From contig NZ_CP097349.1 of NCBI RefSeq assembly GCF_023516215.1, positions 3,286,001 to 3,350,000 on the forward strand: 64,000 nucleotides of DNA, written 5' to 3'. This DNA comes from Cytobacillus pseudoceanisediminis. Lineage in GTDB: Bacteria; Bacillota; Bacilli; Bacillales; Cytobacillaceae. The translations under genes and the position numbers were made by a program. The notes beneath the pieces are model-generated. The model had not been told where the DNA came from. It saw nothing but the letters and a program-made list of their open reading frames with translations, and searched no databases. Positions 28,428 through 38,963 of this stretch are shown here, piece after piece (positions within the stretch are counted from its first letter, which is position 1; each line of letters opens with the position of its first letter).

Positions 28428-31400
28428 TTATTTATCTTTCTTCCCATTCCCTTTCCCAGGCTTTGCCGGGCCATCAGGGGTTTCATGATTCTGGGGTGGC
28501 TGCTCGCCTTTTTTCAGCTTATACAGTTCGACTGTTTTGGTCGTTTTATTTCCTGCCAGGTCCTCAGCTTCGAAAGTAAAGACATTTAAGCCTTCTTTCA
28601 ATGAGAGTTTAATGTTATTGAATTCTTTTTCAATTCCCCTCATTGCATACGGTTCCTGGAATTCCTGGTAGAAAAGCTCGCTGCCGTCCTGGTAGAAGCG
28701 AAGCTGGTCAAAGTTATCTGTCACGGTGATATTGATGACAGGGTCTTTTTTGTTGTGCTTAATGTACTTGCTTGAAGGAAGTCCATCGATTTCGACAGTT
28801 GGGCCAGTCGCATCGACGATGATTGTGCGCTTGAAGGAAATCGCATTATTCGCAGTATCCACCGCTTTCACTTCCAGGCTGTGAACGCCATCTTCAAACG
28901 TCATCGTTGTTTCAAATTCATATTCCCCTTTTGCTTCATTGTAAGTAGTCTCAATAGGGGTTCCGGCAATGGTGAATTCCTTCATGCCAGACTCTTCTTT
29001 GATCGTGCCGCTGACATTCAGTTCATTTGTGTTGTACACTTCAAGCGCTTCAGGCTCTACGAGGTACACGTATGGAACTGTCTTGTCATTGCTCACTTCG
29101 CCTATTTCCACAGTTGCTTCTGAAGAGTTTCCGGCAAAGTCATAGGCTACAACCTTAACATTTGTGCCAGCTTCTAATTCTTCCGGAAGTGTAAATTCTT
29201 CTGTATCGCCGCTTAGCGCTTCATCCAGAATAGACTCTTCATCTACGAAAATATCAATATACGAAATGCCCGAACCTTCAGGGTTATCAGCAGCTTCCAG
29301 CTTTAAGGCTGTGTTTCCTTTGATAAGTTCAGCCTGAACACTTGGGGCTGCCGTGTCCACTTTCACAGGGATTTTCACGGACTGCCATTCAGCCCCTGCA
29401 TAGTCGATAACAGATTTGATCTCAAAATAGTACTGTCCATCCTGTGCAAGCTGATTGCTGATTTTTCCATCCCAGCCCCAATTCGGGTTAAGCGTATAGT
29501 TCGGACCAAGTCCTCCATCGTAATAATGCTTGCGAAGACTGTTTTCCGTGCGAAGCTTTCTTAGTGTTTTTCCATCTTCATCTGTAATCGCGAATTCTAT
29601 CTGTTTAGCATTTCTCAGGAATGAAAGAACCGGGATCAATTGATCCTGAACTTTGTCTCCGTTCGGAGAAATGGCAATCGCGTCACCGCTGAATGTGTCA
29701 TTTACCGGATCATATCCTAAATAAGAATAGCCCTCGGCCGTTTCAGAAACAGCTCCTGCCATTCCGTAGAATGAACTGTCATCATATTTCATGCCGTCAA
29801 GGATCGGAGCTTTATCCCAATCACCCTTGAAGCCTACATAAGGAACCGTTAATTGCGGGTTCACATCAGAAGAATCTGTCAAAGTGACATACCCTTCAAC
29901 AAAGTATCCGTTCGGGAATATCTCTTCAATATCTACAGGTGTTTCAAAGTTACCTGTTATCGAAGGATCTACCACTTTTGCATTGCTGACATCCACACTT
30001 ACTTTAAAGCTTACAGATCCATTCGCAGGAACGGTTACCTCTGCTGCATCCTGGCCATCCACTTTTACAGAAGCATCTAAAATCTTCTGAGCTTCAAGCT
30101 CATCTGCTGCCCAGCCCATCTCTCCATAGGCTGCAAAATCAGTCTGCAGATTTGCTGCCACATCATAATCCACATCTTCATCACTGAAGTTTTGTGCTTT
30201 TAACGTGAATTCAAACGTATTGCCAACCTCTTTTAAAGCCACTTTCCCTTCATTCGTTGAAGCCTCCGTTACGATAACAGGAGAAGATAATGCCGAATGA
30301 AGCTGCATGATGCCGGAACCCTGGCGGCGTGGAGAATAAGGGATATTCCATTCAAATGCACTGTTTACGGTTCCTTTATCCATGACCGGCGCCGCTGTAT
30401 TCATCATCAGGTTCTTCGCAACGTTAACACGGTCAAAGCCGGTTACGCCAAATTCTGTATCCACTCGCTCAAGAACAAGTGCCGCACCCCGGAAACATGA
30501 GGAGCTGCCATGGATGTACCGCTCATCATTCCGTACTGGTTATTCTCAAGAGTTGAGTAAATTTGTCCGCCCGGAGCTGTAATTTCAGGCTTAAAGTCCA
30601 GGTTAGGCGTTAATCCCCAAGAAGTGAAGGCGCTCATTTTGCCTGCTTCAGGGTTTGCTGATTTTGTCTTTTCCCCGTTAAAAGAAAGCGTGACTGTCTG
30701 GCCACCCTGTATCGCTGCTGCCAGCTTGTCTCCGTCTGTCTTCAGCATGAACAGCTGCGGGATTGTAATGGACGGATCACTCGCCATGTTGACATATCCG
30801 TCAGCATTATTGTAAATTATGACCCCAAGGGCTCCAGCTGCCTGGGCATTAATGGCTTTATCAACAAATGCCAATTCCCCCGCTGAATTAATGCATATTT
30901 TCCAGCAACACCGGACAGCTCTTCAGGCTTGCCCAATCCGCCGTAGGCCACTTCAAATGTTTTCGTCTCAACATCGTTCGGGTGTACATTTCCAGCTGAC
31001 AAGAATGCAGCTTTTCCAGACTCTTCACCGAATTGGTAGTTGACTGCATCCAGATCCATGAAAGTATTCTCAATGGACGCTACCTGAAGAGAATCATAGG
31101 AAACACCAGGTGATCCGGAAACACCGATATCCGGGTTTTCACTGCTTGGATTTGCAAAACCATTTCCAAAGTGAGCAGAGTTCCCTGCAGAAATAGACAT
31201 TAAAATACCATTTTCCACAGCTCTGGCAATTGCTTTTTGCTCAGCTGATTCAGGGCTGACAAACCCGGCTGTAGAACCAAGGCTCATGTTCAGCACGTCT
31301 GCACCAAGGATAATCGCATCATCAATCGCCTTTACATAAATATCACTGTATGTAGAAGGCATATTCGGATCATTTCCGAATACTTTAAGCGCAAGGATCT

Positions 31401-32255
31401 GGGCTTCAGGAGCTACCCCTTTAATGCCGCCATTCTCCTCATCGCCATTCGCTCCGACAGTACCGGCAACGTGCATTCCATGCATAGAGGCATCCGGGCC
31501 GATATCGCCGATGGTGTCATTTTCATCCATATAGTTGTATCCATATGGCACTTTTTCAGAATAATATTTCCCAAGAAGGCCATTGTCTTTCTTAAATTTG
31601 GAGATTTCAGCCTTCGTTAATTCCTTTTCCGTTTCCTCTGCTAATACCATGTCGCGATGGGAAGGATCCATACCGGTATCGATGACACCGACTACCATTC
31701 CTTCACCTTTAAAGCCGTAATCACGCCATACTTCCTGAGCTTGTACAAGCTCTTTGCTGTAAAGCATATCCGGCTTTTCCTGTGGCTTTTCGTACTCGTT
31801 TACCACTTGTACTTCGGCCACTTCCGGCATTTCTTCAACAAGCTCAATGTCTCCATACATCATCTCAGCACTGAAACCATTTACTATTGTAGTAAAGCTT
31901 TCACGCTCAATCATCTTAACTTTATTCTTTTTAGCGCGATCCTTTACCTTCTGCTGTTCAGAAAGCTTTTCAGTTTTCAGCTTCTGCTTCGTTGCTTCCG
32001 GAAGTTCTTTATACTTCTTTTTTGCTTTTGGGCATAAAGGACAGACGGCTCTGTCTTCATCTCCACTATGACCCTGACTATATCTGTTTTGCTGTACTGC
32101 TTGTCCAATTCACTTTTCTTTATTTCCTGGATGGTCTTGCGGTTTTCTTCTCCCTTGGTGCTCGGTGACTTTTCGGGTAAAATGGCCCCTGACACCGAAC
32201 TGGAGAACATTAGCATGAACATTAATAAGGCCACTGCTGATCTTTTAAACCTCAT
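28428..32255 (-). CDS. large secreted subtilisin-like serine protease, Vpr/lactocepin type (three frameshifts)
   Basis: Four frames join into one protein of about 1275 residues. Order: signal peptide (1-24); I9-type propeptide (IVRVIVEMKTEPSVLYA); S8 domain with Asp in VVGVIDTGMDPSH, His in MHGMHVAGTVG and Ser in GTSMAAPHVSG; a PA domain inserted between His and Ser; then Fn3-like and repeated Ig-like domains and a Pro/Lys/Gly-rich tail. Breaks lie at T6 (32018-32023), C5 (30877-30881) and C4 (30487-30490) runs. All catalytic motifs are intact when joined, so I regard the breaks as probable sequence errors. Longer than B. subtilis Vpr (about 800) because of the extra C-terminal Ig-like domains. 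No LPXTG sorting motif is seen. Confidence 0.85.
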
Positions 32256-32595
32256 CCCCTACCTCCTAGTTATATTATTCAGAATTTTTCTAATACACTA
32301 TAAAGGTATCAAATCCAATTTTTTCATATAAGGATCAAAAGACCTAATTAACACTTCGACAAACGGTGAAAAAGTCCTATTTTTAACGAAAAATGCTGTT
32401 GTAAAATTTCATATTTTAACAGAATATGAGATTTAACGGGACAGGCGAACAGGTTCTTTGTCCCACTAAAGGACCCAGTCATGAACAAAGAAAAAAGGCA
32501 TAACCAGACAGCAGCCCTGCCTGACCATACCTCAGCCAGATTGATTCTAGTTCCGATATTCCGTTTCAATATCCGGTTTCGTCTGGCGGTCTTTG
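32256..32595. other. intergenic region upstream of subtilisin
   Basis: No convincing gene. A hairpin GGGACA / TGTCCC (32438-32443 and 32459-32464) of the same stem family as other terminators here probably ends the small minus-strand gene at 32596-32818. The promoter of the protease must lie between 32256 and about 32400, which is AT-rich. Confidence 0.4.
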
Positions 32596-32818
32596 TCAGC
32601 TTTCAAAGGCATACAATATAATCTCAATCCCGCTATGTGTCTTACGCCAATCATAAACGACCAGTACGCTCTTATCTGTCCTGTTTTCCACTTCAGCCTT
32701 AAATCCGTTTTTAAACCTCCTCGATAATGATTCTCTTATCCTCATACTTTCCTGAGTTTACTTGCCTTCGATCATCATAAACAATTGCATAGTCTAATAA
32801 CTTGTTAGAAATATTCAT
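32596..32818 (-). CDS. small hypothetical protein (frameshifted)
   Basis: A strong AAAGGAGGGAGTAA site precedes ATG 32818 (MNISNKLLDYAIVYDD). The first frame stops after about 35 codons; a one-base shift continues FKNGFKAEVENRTDKSVLV and ends LYAFES. The joined product is about 74 residues, polar, with no signal or membrane helix. No recognised family. A further 25-codon minus-strand ORF (32862-32939) lies just upstream and may be a remnant or a coupled peptide; it has no good ribosome site. Confidence 0.4.
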
Positions 32819-33013
32819 TTACTCCCTCCTTTAAATATGGATATTTATGTTAAAATATAGTTTACAGCCTTTCTTTATTCTTTAATTCATCCAGAATCTC
32901 ATGATTTAATTTTATGATATATTCCTGCTCTTTCTTCATTTCATGCTGCCTATAGGCAACGAATATGAAAAAACGCACACACAGATTTTTATAGATTTGA
33001 AGGCGGTGAAAGT

Positions 33014-33199
33014 TTGACTAAATCGCAGCGATTTTTATTAACCCTATTAGCCATCATTTTGAGCTTTGCCCTATTTGTTGTTGGAATACTATTTGCTGAA
33101 AAAGTGCCTTTCCTGACTGTGCTGGGGATATTGGGGCTTAGCGGGGTTTATTACTTTGTTTTCCGTATTGTCAAAAGATCACCTAAGACAAAACACTAA
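33014..33199 (+). CDS. small two-helix membrane protein
   Basis: 61 residues from a TTG with GGCGGTGAAAG upstream. Two hydrophobic stretches (LLTLLAIILSFALFVVGILF and FLTVLGILGLSGVYYFVF) and a basic tail RIVKRSPKTKH. It lies 33 bases before a PPOX-type gene, possibly in one operon. Function unknown. Confidence 0.55.
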   Translation: MTKSQRFLLTLLAIILSFALFVVGILFAEKVPFLTVLGILGLSGVYYFVFRIVKRSPKTKH

Positions 33200-33232
33200 A
33201 GATACCTATTCCAATAGAAAAAGGTGAAATTT

Positions 33233-33873
33233 ATGAGGTCAAAATATACAGATATTATCACTACCAAGGAAGAATTTGCATCTTTTCGGGAAGAAATCGG
33301 CCAGCCCAGTGCGCGTGCCGCCAGCAAAGTCATTACTTTCATCGATGAGCATTGCAATGATTTTATTTCCAAATCCCCTTTTTTAACCTTGTCCACTTCA
33401 GATTCTGACGGAAAATGTGATGTTTCTCCGAGGGGGATTCCCCCGGATTTGTGACGGTTCTTGACGAGCAGCATCTTTTTATTCCGGAACGGCCGGGCAA
33501 TCGAAGAATGGATTCCGCTCATAATATCATTGGAAATCCCAATATTGGACTCCTTTTTCTCATACCCGGGCTTGGAGAAACGCTAAGAATAAATGGCAAA
33601 GCTTATATTTGCCGTGACCCTGAGCTCTTAGAGAAGAGCAAGGTTAAAGGCCGAGCTCCTTTATTTGGAATTTTAGTAGAGGCAGAGGAATGCTTTATCC
33701 ATTGTGCGAAAGCATTGATCCGATCGGGATTATGGAACGGGGAATCATGGCCCGCGAAAGAAGCCCTTCCTTCTGCCCCTGCAATGCTGGCAGCTCATGC
33801 AAAATTGCCGAATGATACATCCGAACAAGTGGCGAAGGACCTCAAGGATAGCTATAAAAATAGATTATATTAA
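33233..33873 (+). CDS. pyridoxamine 5'-phosphate oxidase-like FMN protein (frameshifted)
   Basis: ATG 33233 follows AAGGTGAA. The N-terminal frame ends after SDGKCDVSPRG. A G5 run (33432-33436) with one base too many explains the break, and the next frame resumes with SPGFVTVLDEQHLFIPERPG, the conserved core of the MSMEG_1061-type split-barrel flavoproteins. About 213 residues when joined. The family binds FMN or F420-like cofactors; substrate unknown. Confidence 0.72.
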
Positions 33874-34035
33874 GGCAGCCTCCAGAAAAGAGCGGCTGTC
33901 CTGGCACTTGGCGCTGCTGCTGCAATGAAATGACCTTTCCGGAAACGCAATGAGCCCCTATATCTAATAAAGCTAGTTTTATAGAAAAAGGAATTATATA
34001 ATAGGAGAAAAATATTTTCATTGGAGAAAACTTAT

Positions 34036-35598
34036 ATGGGGCAAGAATTATGGATGTATATCCTCATTCTCACTTTTTCAGGGACACTCAGCTTATCGCT
34101 TTGTCTCTTTGCACATTTTAAACTAAGGAATGCACCGGGTGCCGGACCTTATAAGATCTTAACACTGCTGTCCGCAATTTTTGCCTTTTCTTATGCATTC
34201 GAACTGTCGGGCTCCACTTTAGCAGAAATTCAATTCTGGCTGGGCATTGAATATTTGTTCATGCCATTCATTCCTGTTTTCACTTTATTGATGTGTCTGG
34301 AATATGCCGGACACAAGCTGGGCAAGCGCCTATATTTTTCCCTGTTCATCATCCCGATTTTAACCATCTTTATGCATCATACCAATAAGCTTCATCATTT
34401 CTACTACTCAGCAGTCAGGCTGAGAGAGGATACGCCATTTCCCGTATTGGATCTGGAATATGGATTCTGGTTTTACGTGCACGCCATTTTCCTTTTCATG
34501 TGCCTGATGTTCAGTATGATCATCCTGCTTCTGCGCTTAAGAAGATCCTTCTGGCGTTTCCGAATGCAAATCCTTTTGATGACCGCCGGACTAGCTGTTC
34601 CGATTGTCGCCAATCATTATTATCTGAATAACCTGAGTCCCTACGGCATTGATTTAGGCCCTGTATCCATGAGTATTTCCTTCATCCTGCATGGCATAGC
34701 GCTCTTCTCATTCCAGATGTTCAATCTCGCTCCAATAGCAAGGGACACGGTTTTTGAAAGCATGAAGGAGGGTGTCATCGTTCTCAATCAGAACGGGGCA
34801 ATCGTGGATTATAACCAGGCGATGCTGCCTGTTATGCCTGATCTGAAGCAATCTGCCATCGGCAAGCATATTCATGATGTTCTGCATGGAAACAGCACGC
34901 TTAGAAAAGTTATCTGTTCTGGAAAGAATGGGGATTATGTATGGGAAAATGAGGGGGAGCAGGTCCATTTCCAAGTACAATTTTCACCCGTCTATTCCCT
35001 GAACAAAGACCCCATTGGACGAATTATCTCATTGGCTGATGTAACTGAAAAAGTAAATATGCAGAAAACCCTTAAACGTTTGGCCAGCGTTGACAGCTTA
35101 ACCCAGATTTATAATCGGGCCTATTTTTTAAGTGAGATGGAAAGCTCCCTGAGCACCCTATCTCCAGGTTCGGATGTTTCACTTATTATGTTTGATATTG
35201 ACCACTTTAAACATGTCAATGATACATATGGCCACGAAGCTGGCGATCTCGTGCTGGTTCAGATTGCAGGCCTCGTGAAAAACAGCCTTCGAAAAAGGGA
35301 TATCATCGGGAGATATGGCGGAGAAGAATTCATGATTTATTTGCCTGACACGCCTGCACACGATGCACACCTGCTGATCGAAGCGATCCGCCTGGACATT
35401 GCCGGGAGCCCGATCATTGTGGATGATAACAGAATTTCCATCACCTCAAGCTTCGGCCTGTCACATACAAACGTCTCAGCGGATAATCTGGATAATCCAT
35501 CCAAAACCCTATTGAAGCACGCCGATCTCGCACTTTATGATGCAAAAAGGAATGGCAGAAACAATGTACAGCGTTATGGCGAAATACTTCATGCATGA
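34036..35598 (+). CDS. diguanylate cyclase with 7TM sensor, PAS and GGDEF domains
   Basis: About 520 residues. Seven hydrophobic helices (about 1-225) of the histidine-kinase-type 7TM sensor are followed by a PAS domain (about 235-340) and a GGDEF domain with RYGGEEFMIYL (active-site loop near residue 427) and FDIDHFKHVNDTYGH. It makes cyclic di-GMP from GTP. I prefer ATG 34036, which has TTGGAG nine bases upstream; the TTG at 34021 is an alternative. The stop overlaps the next gene's ATG (ATGA), so a metallo-beta-lactamase fold protein is co-translated. Confidence 0.85.
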   Translation: MGQELWMYILILTFSGTLSLSLCLFAHFKLRNAPGAGPYKILTLLSAIFAFSYAFELSGSTLAEIQFWLGIEYLFMPFIPVFTLLMCLEYAGHKLGKRLYFSLFIIPILTIFMHHTNKLHHFYYSAVRLREDTPFPVLDLEYGFWFYVHAIFLFMCLMFSMIILLLRLRRSFWRFRMQILLMTAGLAVPIVANHYYLNNLSPYGIDLGPVSMSISFILHGIALFSFQMFNLAPIARDTVFESMKEGVIVLNQNGAIVDYNQAMLPVMPDLKQSAIGKHIHDVLHGNSTLRKVICSGKNGDYVWENEGEQVHFQVQFSPVYSLNKDPIGRIISLADVTEKVNMQKTLKRLASVDSLTQIYNRAYFLSEMESSLSTLSPGSDVSLIMFDIDHFKHVNDTYGHEAGDLVLVQIAGLVKNSLRKRDIIGRYGGEEFMIYLPDTPAHDAHLLIEAIRLDIAGSPIIVDDNRISITSSFGLSHTNVSADNLDNPSKTLLKHADLALYDAKRNGRNNVQRYGEILHA

Positions 35599-36452
35599 CC
35601 CTGATATCAGGAAAGGAGCTGAATGTTTTGTTTGTTAAGAAAAAGGCATCCACGGGAGAGAAACACGGTGTTTCCTACCTGAATGGCCAAATTAAGTTTC
35701 AGGGTGTTTCCTTAAATGTCTATAGCTATTTAACGGATGGAATCTTAATTGACACTGGCGCCCAGTCCTTACATACATTTTTCCAGCCATTTATGGATGA
35801 AGGCGATTTTGACCAGGTCATGATCACCCATTTTCATGAAGATCATACAGGCTGCGCGGCATATGCTGAAAAAACAAAGAAACTGCCTATCTTTTTAAAC
35901 GAAAAATCTATCATTTCCTGTGCTAAAAGGGCAGATTACCCTTTATACAGGCAGCTCTTTTGGGGAAGAAGAAAGCCATTCAATGCCCAGGCCATGCCTG
36001 ACTCATTTTCATCCCGTAAAGCACAGTGGGATGTCATCGACACCCCCGGCCACGCTTCCGATCATAAAGCCTTCTTAAACAGGGAAACAGGCCAGCTGTT
36101 TACTGGCGATTTATTCGTCAGCGAAAAGACCAAGGTCGTTTTAGCGGAAGAAAGCATACCGGAAATTATCCGATCACTTGAACGCGTTCTCACTTACGAC
36201 TTTGAAGATGTATTCTGCAGCCATGCAGGCTATGTAGAAGATGGACGCGCAGCACTCAAGCGAAAGCGGGATTATCTGTTATCTATCCAGGATGACGTAT
36301 TCGCTCTGCACAAAGAAGGGAATTCAGCCGACGCGATTCAGCAAAAGCTTTTTCCGAAAAGATATCCGATCGTCAAGTTTTCAGGCGGGGAATGGGATTC
36401 ACGGCATATTGTCACATCAATACTGGAGGAAAGCAGCACACGCACACCGTAA
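35595..36452 (+). CDS. metallo-beta-lactamase-fold hydrolase
   Basis: 285 residues with the metal site THFHEDHTG (HxHxDH), later TPGHASDH and LFTGDLFVS. Similar proteins are glyoxalase II-like thioesterases or lactonases; the exact substrate cannot be told. The ATG at 35595 overlaps the cyclase stop codon. A TTG at 35627 with AAAGGAG ten bases upstream is a plausible alternative start. Co-expression with a cyclic di-GMP synthase is evident; a functional link is an inference. Confidence 0.78.
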   Translation: MTLISGKELNVLFVKKKASTGEKHGVSYLNGQIKFQGVSLNVYSYLTDGILIDTGAQSLHTFFQPFMDEGDFDQVMITHFHEDHTGCAAYAEKTKKLPIFLNEKSIISCAKRADYPLYRQLFWGRRKPFNAQAMPDSFSSRKAQWDVIDTPGHASDHKAFLNRETGQLFTGDLFVSEKTKVVLAEESIPEIIRSLERVLTYDFEDVFCSHAGYVEDGRAALKRKRDYLLSIQDDVFALHKEGNSADAIQQKLFPKRYPIVKFSGGEWDSRHIVTSILEESSTRTP

Positions 36453-36455
36453 GTG

Positions 36456-36474
36456 AACTCGCCAGGGGCGAGTT
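36456..36474. terminator. terminator between convergent genes
   Basis: Perfect 8-bp stem AACTCGCC / GGCGAGTT with a 3-base loop, followed by TCTTATTTG. It ends the cyclase operon. Confidence 0.7.
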
Positions 36475-36509
36475 TCTTATTTGTTTGATCCACTGAGTCA
36501 CACTTTTTC

Positions 36510-37115
36510 TTAATGAGGAACCTTTTCCACCAGTGTAATTTCTTCAACCCTCCACTTTTCCTCACTGTCATATTGTCCCGGCGCCTTGGCCATAACAAAT
36601 TGGTAATCCTGTGTAACTTCTTCTGCTGTTTGATAGGTGAGGCGGATTTTATCTTGTTCGATTCTAAACTCTTTAAGATCAAGAACGGAATTGGGTATCC
36701 ATTCAAACCCCTCACCATTGAATATAAACCCGCAATGGCACTTGCCGGATCTTTCTCCTGCATAGTATCCCAATCCATCTATTCTGGCTATAAACGCATT
36801 CGCCTCCTTAAATGATTGTGCTGCCTTGTAGGATTCAATCGTCTTTATCGCTGCTAAAAATTCCCTATATTCAATAGCAGACCTTAAAGATTCGATTTCC
36901 TTCTTCAATTCATCAATCTCCTTCCTTGCCACATCCAGCATCTTAGCATTATTTTCATATTCTTTTTCGAAACTTGCGGCTTTCTCAGCTAATCTATCTT
37001 TTTCTTTTCTCAGCTCCTCAGCCGCATTTGAATTATTTAAACCGTCCATGATAGCCAAAATGGCAATCATCAATAGAACGGCAAAAGCATAAGTTATGTA
37101 GTTTTTTTCAATCAA
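36510..37115 (-). CDS. membrane-anchored coiled-coil protein of unknown function
   Basis: About 201 residues. I prefer the TTG at 37115 because ATAGGAGGGAT lies directly upstream; the ATG at 37157 has no site. One N-terminal transmembrane helix (TYAFAVLLMIAILAIM) is followed by a coiled coil (about residues 30-90, AEELRKEKDRLAEKAASFE) and a globular tail containing a CHCGF cysteine pair. I do not recognise the family. Confidence 0.65.
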   Translation of the reverse strand: MIEKNYITYAFAVLLMIAILAIMDGLNNSNAAEELRKEKDRLAEKAASFEKEYENNAKMLDVARKEIDELKKEIESLRSAIEYREFLAAIKTIESYKAAQSFKEANAFIARIDGLGYYAGERSGKCHCGFIFNGEGFEWIPNSVLDLKEFRIEQDKIRLTYQTAEEVTQDYQFVMAKAPGQYDSEEKWRVEEITLVEKVPH

Positions 37116-37227
37116 ATCCCTCCTATCCCAGCCAGAAATTCTGGCTTGCACCGCCATCCCGCATCATAACTATATTCCCAAATATCACCTAAAACACCAT
37201 ATAAATCCCCTGTTCACTTTATAAAAA

Positions 37228-37258
37228 AATAACTTTGACCTTTTTGTCCAAAGTTATT
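37228..37258 (-). terminator. terminator after oxidoreductase gene
   Basis: AATAACTTTG pairs with CAAAGTTATT around a 7-11 base loop, followed by TTTTTTTAT on the minus strand. Confidence 0.75.
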
Positions 37259-37287
37259 AGTATCTTACTCTATGAGGTACATATTGA

Positions 37288-37947
37288 TTACTCGATATTA
37301 TTTAGCCCTGCACATTCCCAAATCGCTTTGCCTTCTAGTGTGAAAAATCCGTTATCCATTGTTTTAGCGGAATGGATCATGGCTTCCGCCAATATTTCTG
37401 TCGGCAGAGGCTTTTGAGAACGAAGTATTCCAAATTTATTAAAAAACTGTATGGCTTTCAATCCGGCAACTTCCATTGTTCTATCACTATTTTTTCGTAT
37501 CAATACAGGCGGCTTGAAGATTGATAGCTTTGGGAACCCTAAAGCCTTTACAGCCTCTTCTAACTGCCCCTTCATCCTTGTATAAAAAATGGGAGAATCA
37601 GGCGAGGAAGAACCTGATGATACTAATACATAATGACTCACATTATTTTCTCTGGCAGCTTCCGCAAACTGGTATTGATAATCGTAATCAATTTTCCATT
37701 GAGCTTCTTTACTTCCCGCAGCTTTTAGTGTAGTTCCCAAACAAGAAAACAAAACATCCCCCTTCACCAAATGCTTCCATTGTTCCGAGTTGTCAAAGTC
37801 AATCACATGCACCTTTAATTTTTCATGCTGGATATGAAGATCACGCCTGGCAAAAATATCAACCCGATGAAAAGAATCATCCTCCAGCAATATATCCAGC
37901 AAGTCCTTGCCAGTTGCTCCCGTTGCTCCTATTAATAATGCGTGCAT
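37288..37947 (-). CDS. NAD(P)-binding oxidoreductase, HTATIP2-like SDR
   Basis: 219 residues. The Rossmann loop LIGATGATGKDLLDIL starts at residue 5; FSCLGTT and YVLVSSGSSS follow in the order found in atypical short-chain dehydrogenases of the NAD(P)H-binding (HTATIP2/YbjT) type. Intact single gene with a terminator. Substrate unknown. Confidence 0.78.
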   Translation of the reverse strand: MHALLIGATGATGKDLLDILLEDDSFHRVDIFARRDLHIQHEKLKVHVIDFDNSEQWKHLVKGDVLFSCLGTTLKAAGSKEAQWKIDYDYQYQFAEAARENNVSHYVLVSSGSSSPDSPIFYTRMKGQLEEAVKALGFPKLSIFKPPVLIRKNSDRTMEVAGLKAIQFFNKFGILRSQKPLPTEILAEAMIHSAKTMDNGFFTLEGKAIWECAGLNNIE

Positions 37948-38003
37948 TTTTTTCTCCTTATATTTTATATAGTCTATTCCAAATTATATACCACGTTCGT
38001 TCA

Positions 38004-38189
38004 TTATTTGTCATTATCTAAATCACGATCAAGAAATGAATCCCTTTTCTTATTAATCCCATACTTTGTTTCGATAAATTGACCCGCCACAGACTTGTTA
38101 ATACCATCCCTGACTGCTGCGGAAATGACTATATACAGAATAAATATTCCAGCAATCCAAAGAATGATAGAAAATAAGAATGAACCCAA
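38004..38189 (-). CDS. small membrane protein (DUF6019-like)
   Basis: 61 residues: one hydrophobic helix (SFLFSIILWIAGIFILYIVI), then AAVRDGINKSVAGQFI and a charged tail. AGGAGGTATAA lies just before ATG 38189. The pattern 'helix, then DGIN-S' recalls a small Bacillus family of unknown function (DUF6019), which I cannot confirm. Confidence 0.55.
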   Translation of the reverse strand: MGSFLFSIILWIAGIFILYIVISAAVRDGINKSVAGQFIETKYGINKKRDSFLDRDLDNDK

Positions 38190-38438
38190 ACCATTTATAC
38201 CTCCTCCTGACTTTTAAGCAATTCGCTTTCAATCCGCTTTCTTTCCTTAAGTATGTAATGCTATTTATTTGACTTCCTTGTTCGATTACCCTGCCTCTAT
38301 GTTCAAAAAGAAAAAAGTTGCCAAGCAGTGGTCTGAACATGGTTTTTCGGTTTCACTTTGAATATAGTTAGGCTACACCTGAATAATAGCAGGAATGAAG
38401 GGTAATATACCTCTATATAACTTTAACGAGGTGATGGA

Positions 38439-38927
38439 ATGTCTAATATGATAAATCAAGAAGAAATAGAAACATTAAGAGAGTTAATCAAAGACATAGA
38501 CACGGCCATGCTGACAACGGTAACTGAAGAAGGGCTTGTGTCCCGGCCCATGAAAACACAAGAAGTAGAATTTGATGGTGACTTATGGTTTTTCACTAAA
38601 AAAGAGACTAATAAATATGATGAAATTTTACATGATCAAGATGTTAATGTAGCCTATGCAGGTAAATCCTATGTTTCCGTCCGTGGAAAAGCGGAAATAG
38701 TTGAAGATTTAGATAAGAAAAAAGAATTGTGGAGCAAAGCATATGAGGAAATTATGCAAACTTCTTATGATGATCCAAACGTTGTCCTGATAAAAATAAA
38801 AGCAGAAGCAGTCGAATATTGGGAAACCGGTAACTTTACGAAGAAAGTAGCCTTTCTCTTTAAACGCATGACAGGGCAAAGTTCTAAATCGACAGATGTA
38901 AATGAAACGGTTGAATTGAATAAATAA
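38439..38927 (+). CDS. pyridoxamine 5'-phosphate oxidase-family general stress protein
   Basis: 162 residues; the pattern DTAMLTTVTEEGLVSRPM, then GDLWFFTKKETNKYDEI and YVSVRGKAEIV matches the general stress protein 26 / YdaG group of split-barrel flavin-binding proteins. GAGGTG precedes the start. I found no clear sigma-B promoter. Followed by a strong terminator. Confidence 0.82.
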   Translation: MSNMINQEEIETLRELIKDIDTAMLTTVTEEGLVSRPMKTQEVEFDGDLWFFTKKETNKYDEILHDQDVNVAYAGKSYVSVRGKAEIVEDLDKKKELWSKAYEEIMQTSYDDPNVVLIKIKAEAVEYWETGNFTKKVAFLFKRMTGQSSKSTDVNETVELNK

Positions 38928-38935
38928 CAGCAAAA

Positions 38936-38963
38936 ATGGGTTGTCTAATTATAGGACAACTCA
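38936..38963 (+). terminator. terminator after stress-protein gene
   Basis: ATGGGTTGTC pairs with GGACAACTCAT (loop TAATTATA), followed by TTTTTG. Confidence 0.75.

Noticed and set aside
36338..36778. 146-codon minus-strand ORF overlapping the metallo-beta-lactamase gene and the coiled-coil gene
   Set aside because: It is in shadow frames of two well-supported genes and has no recognisable product.
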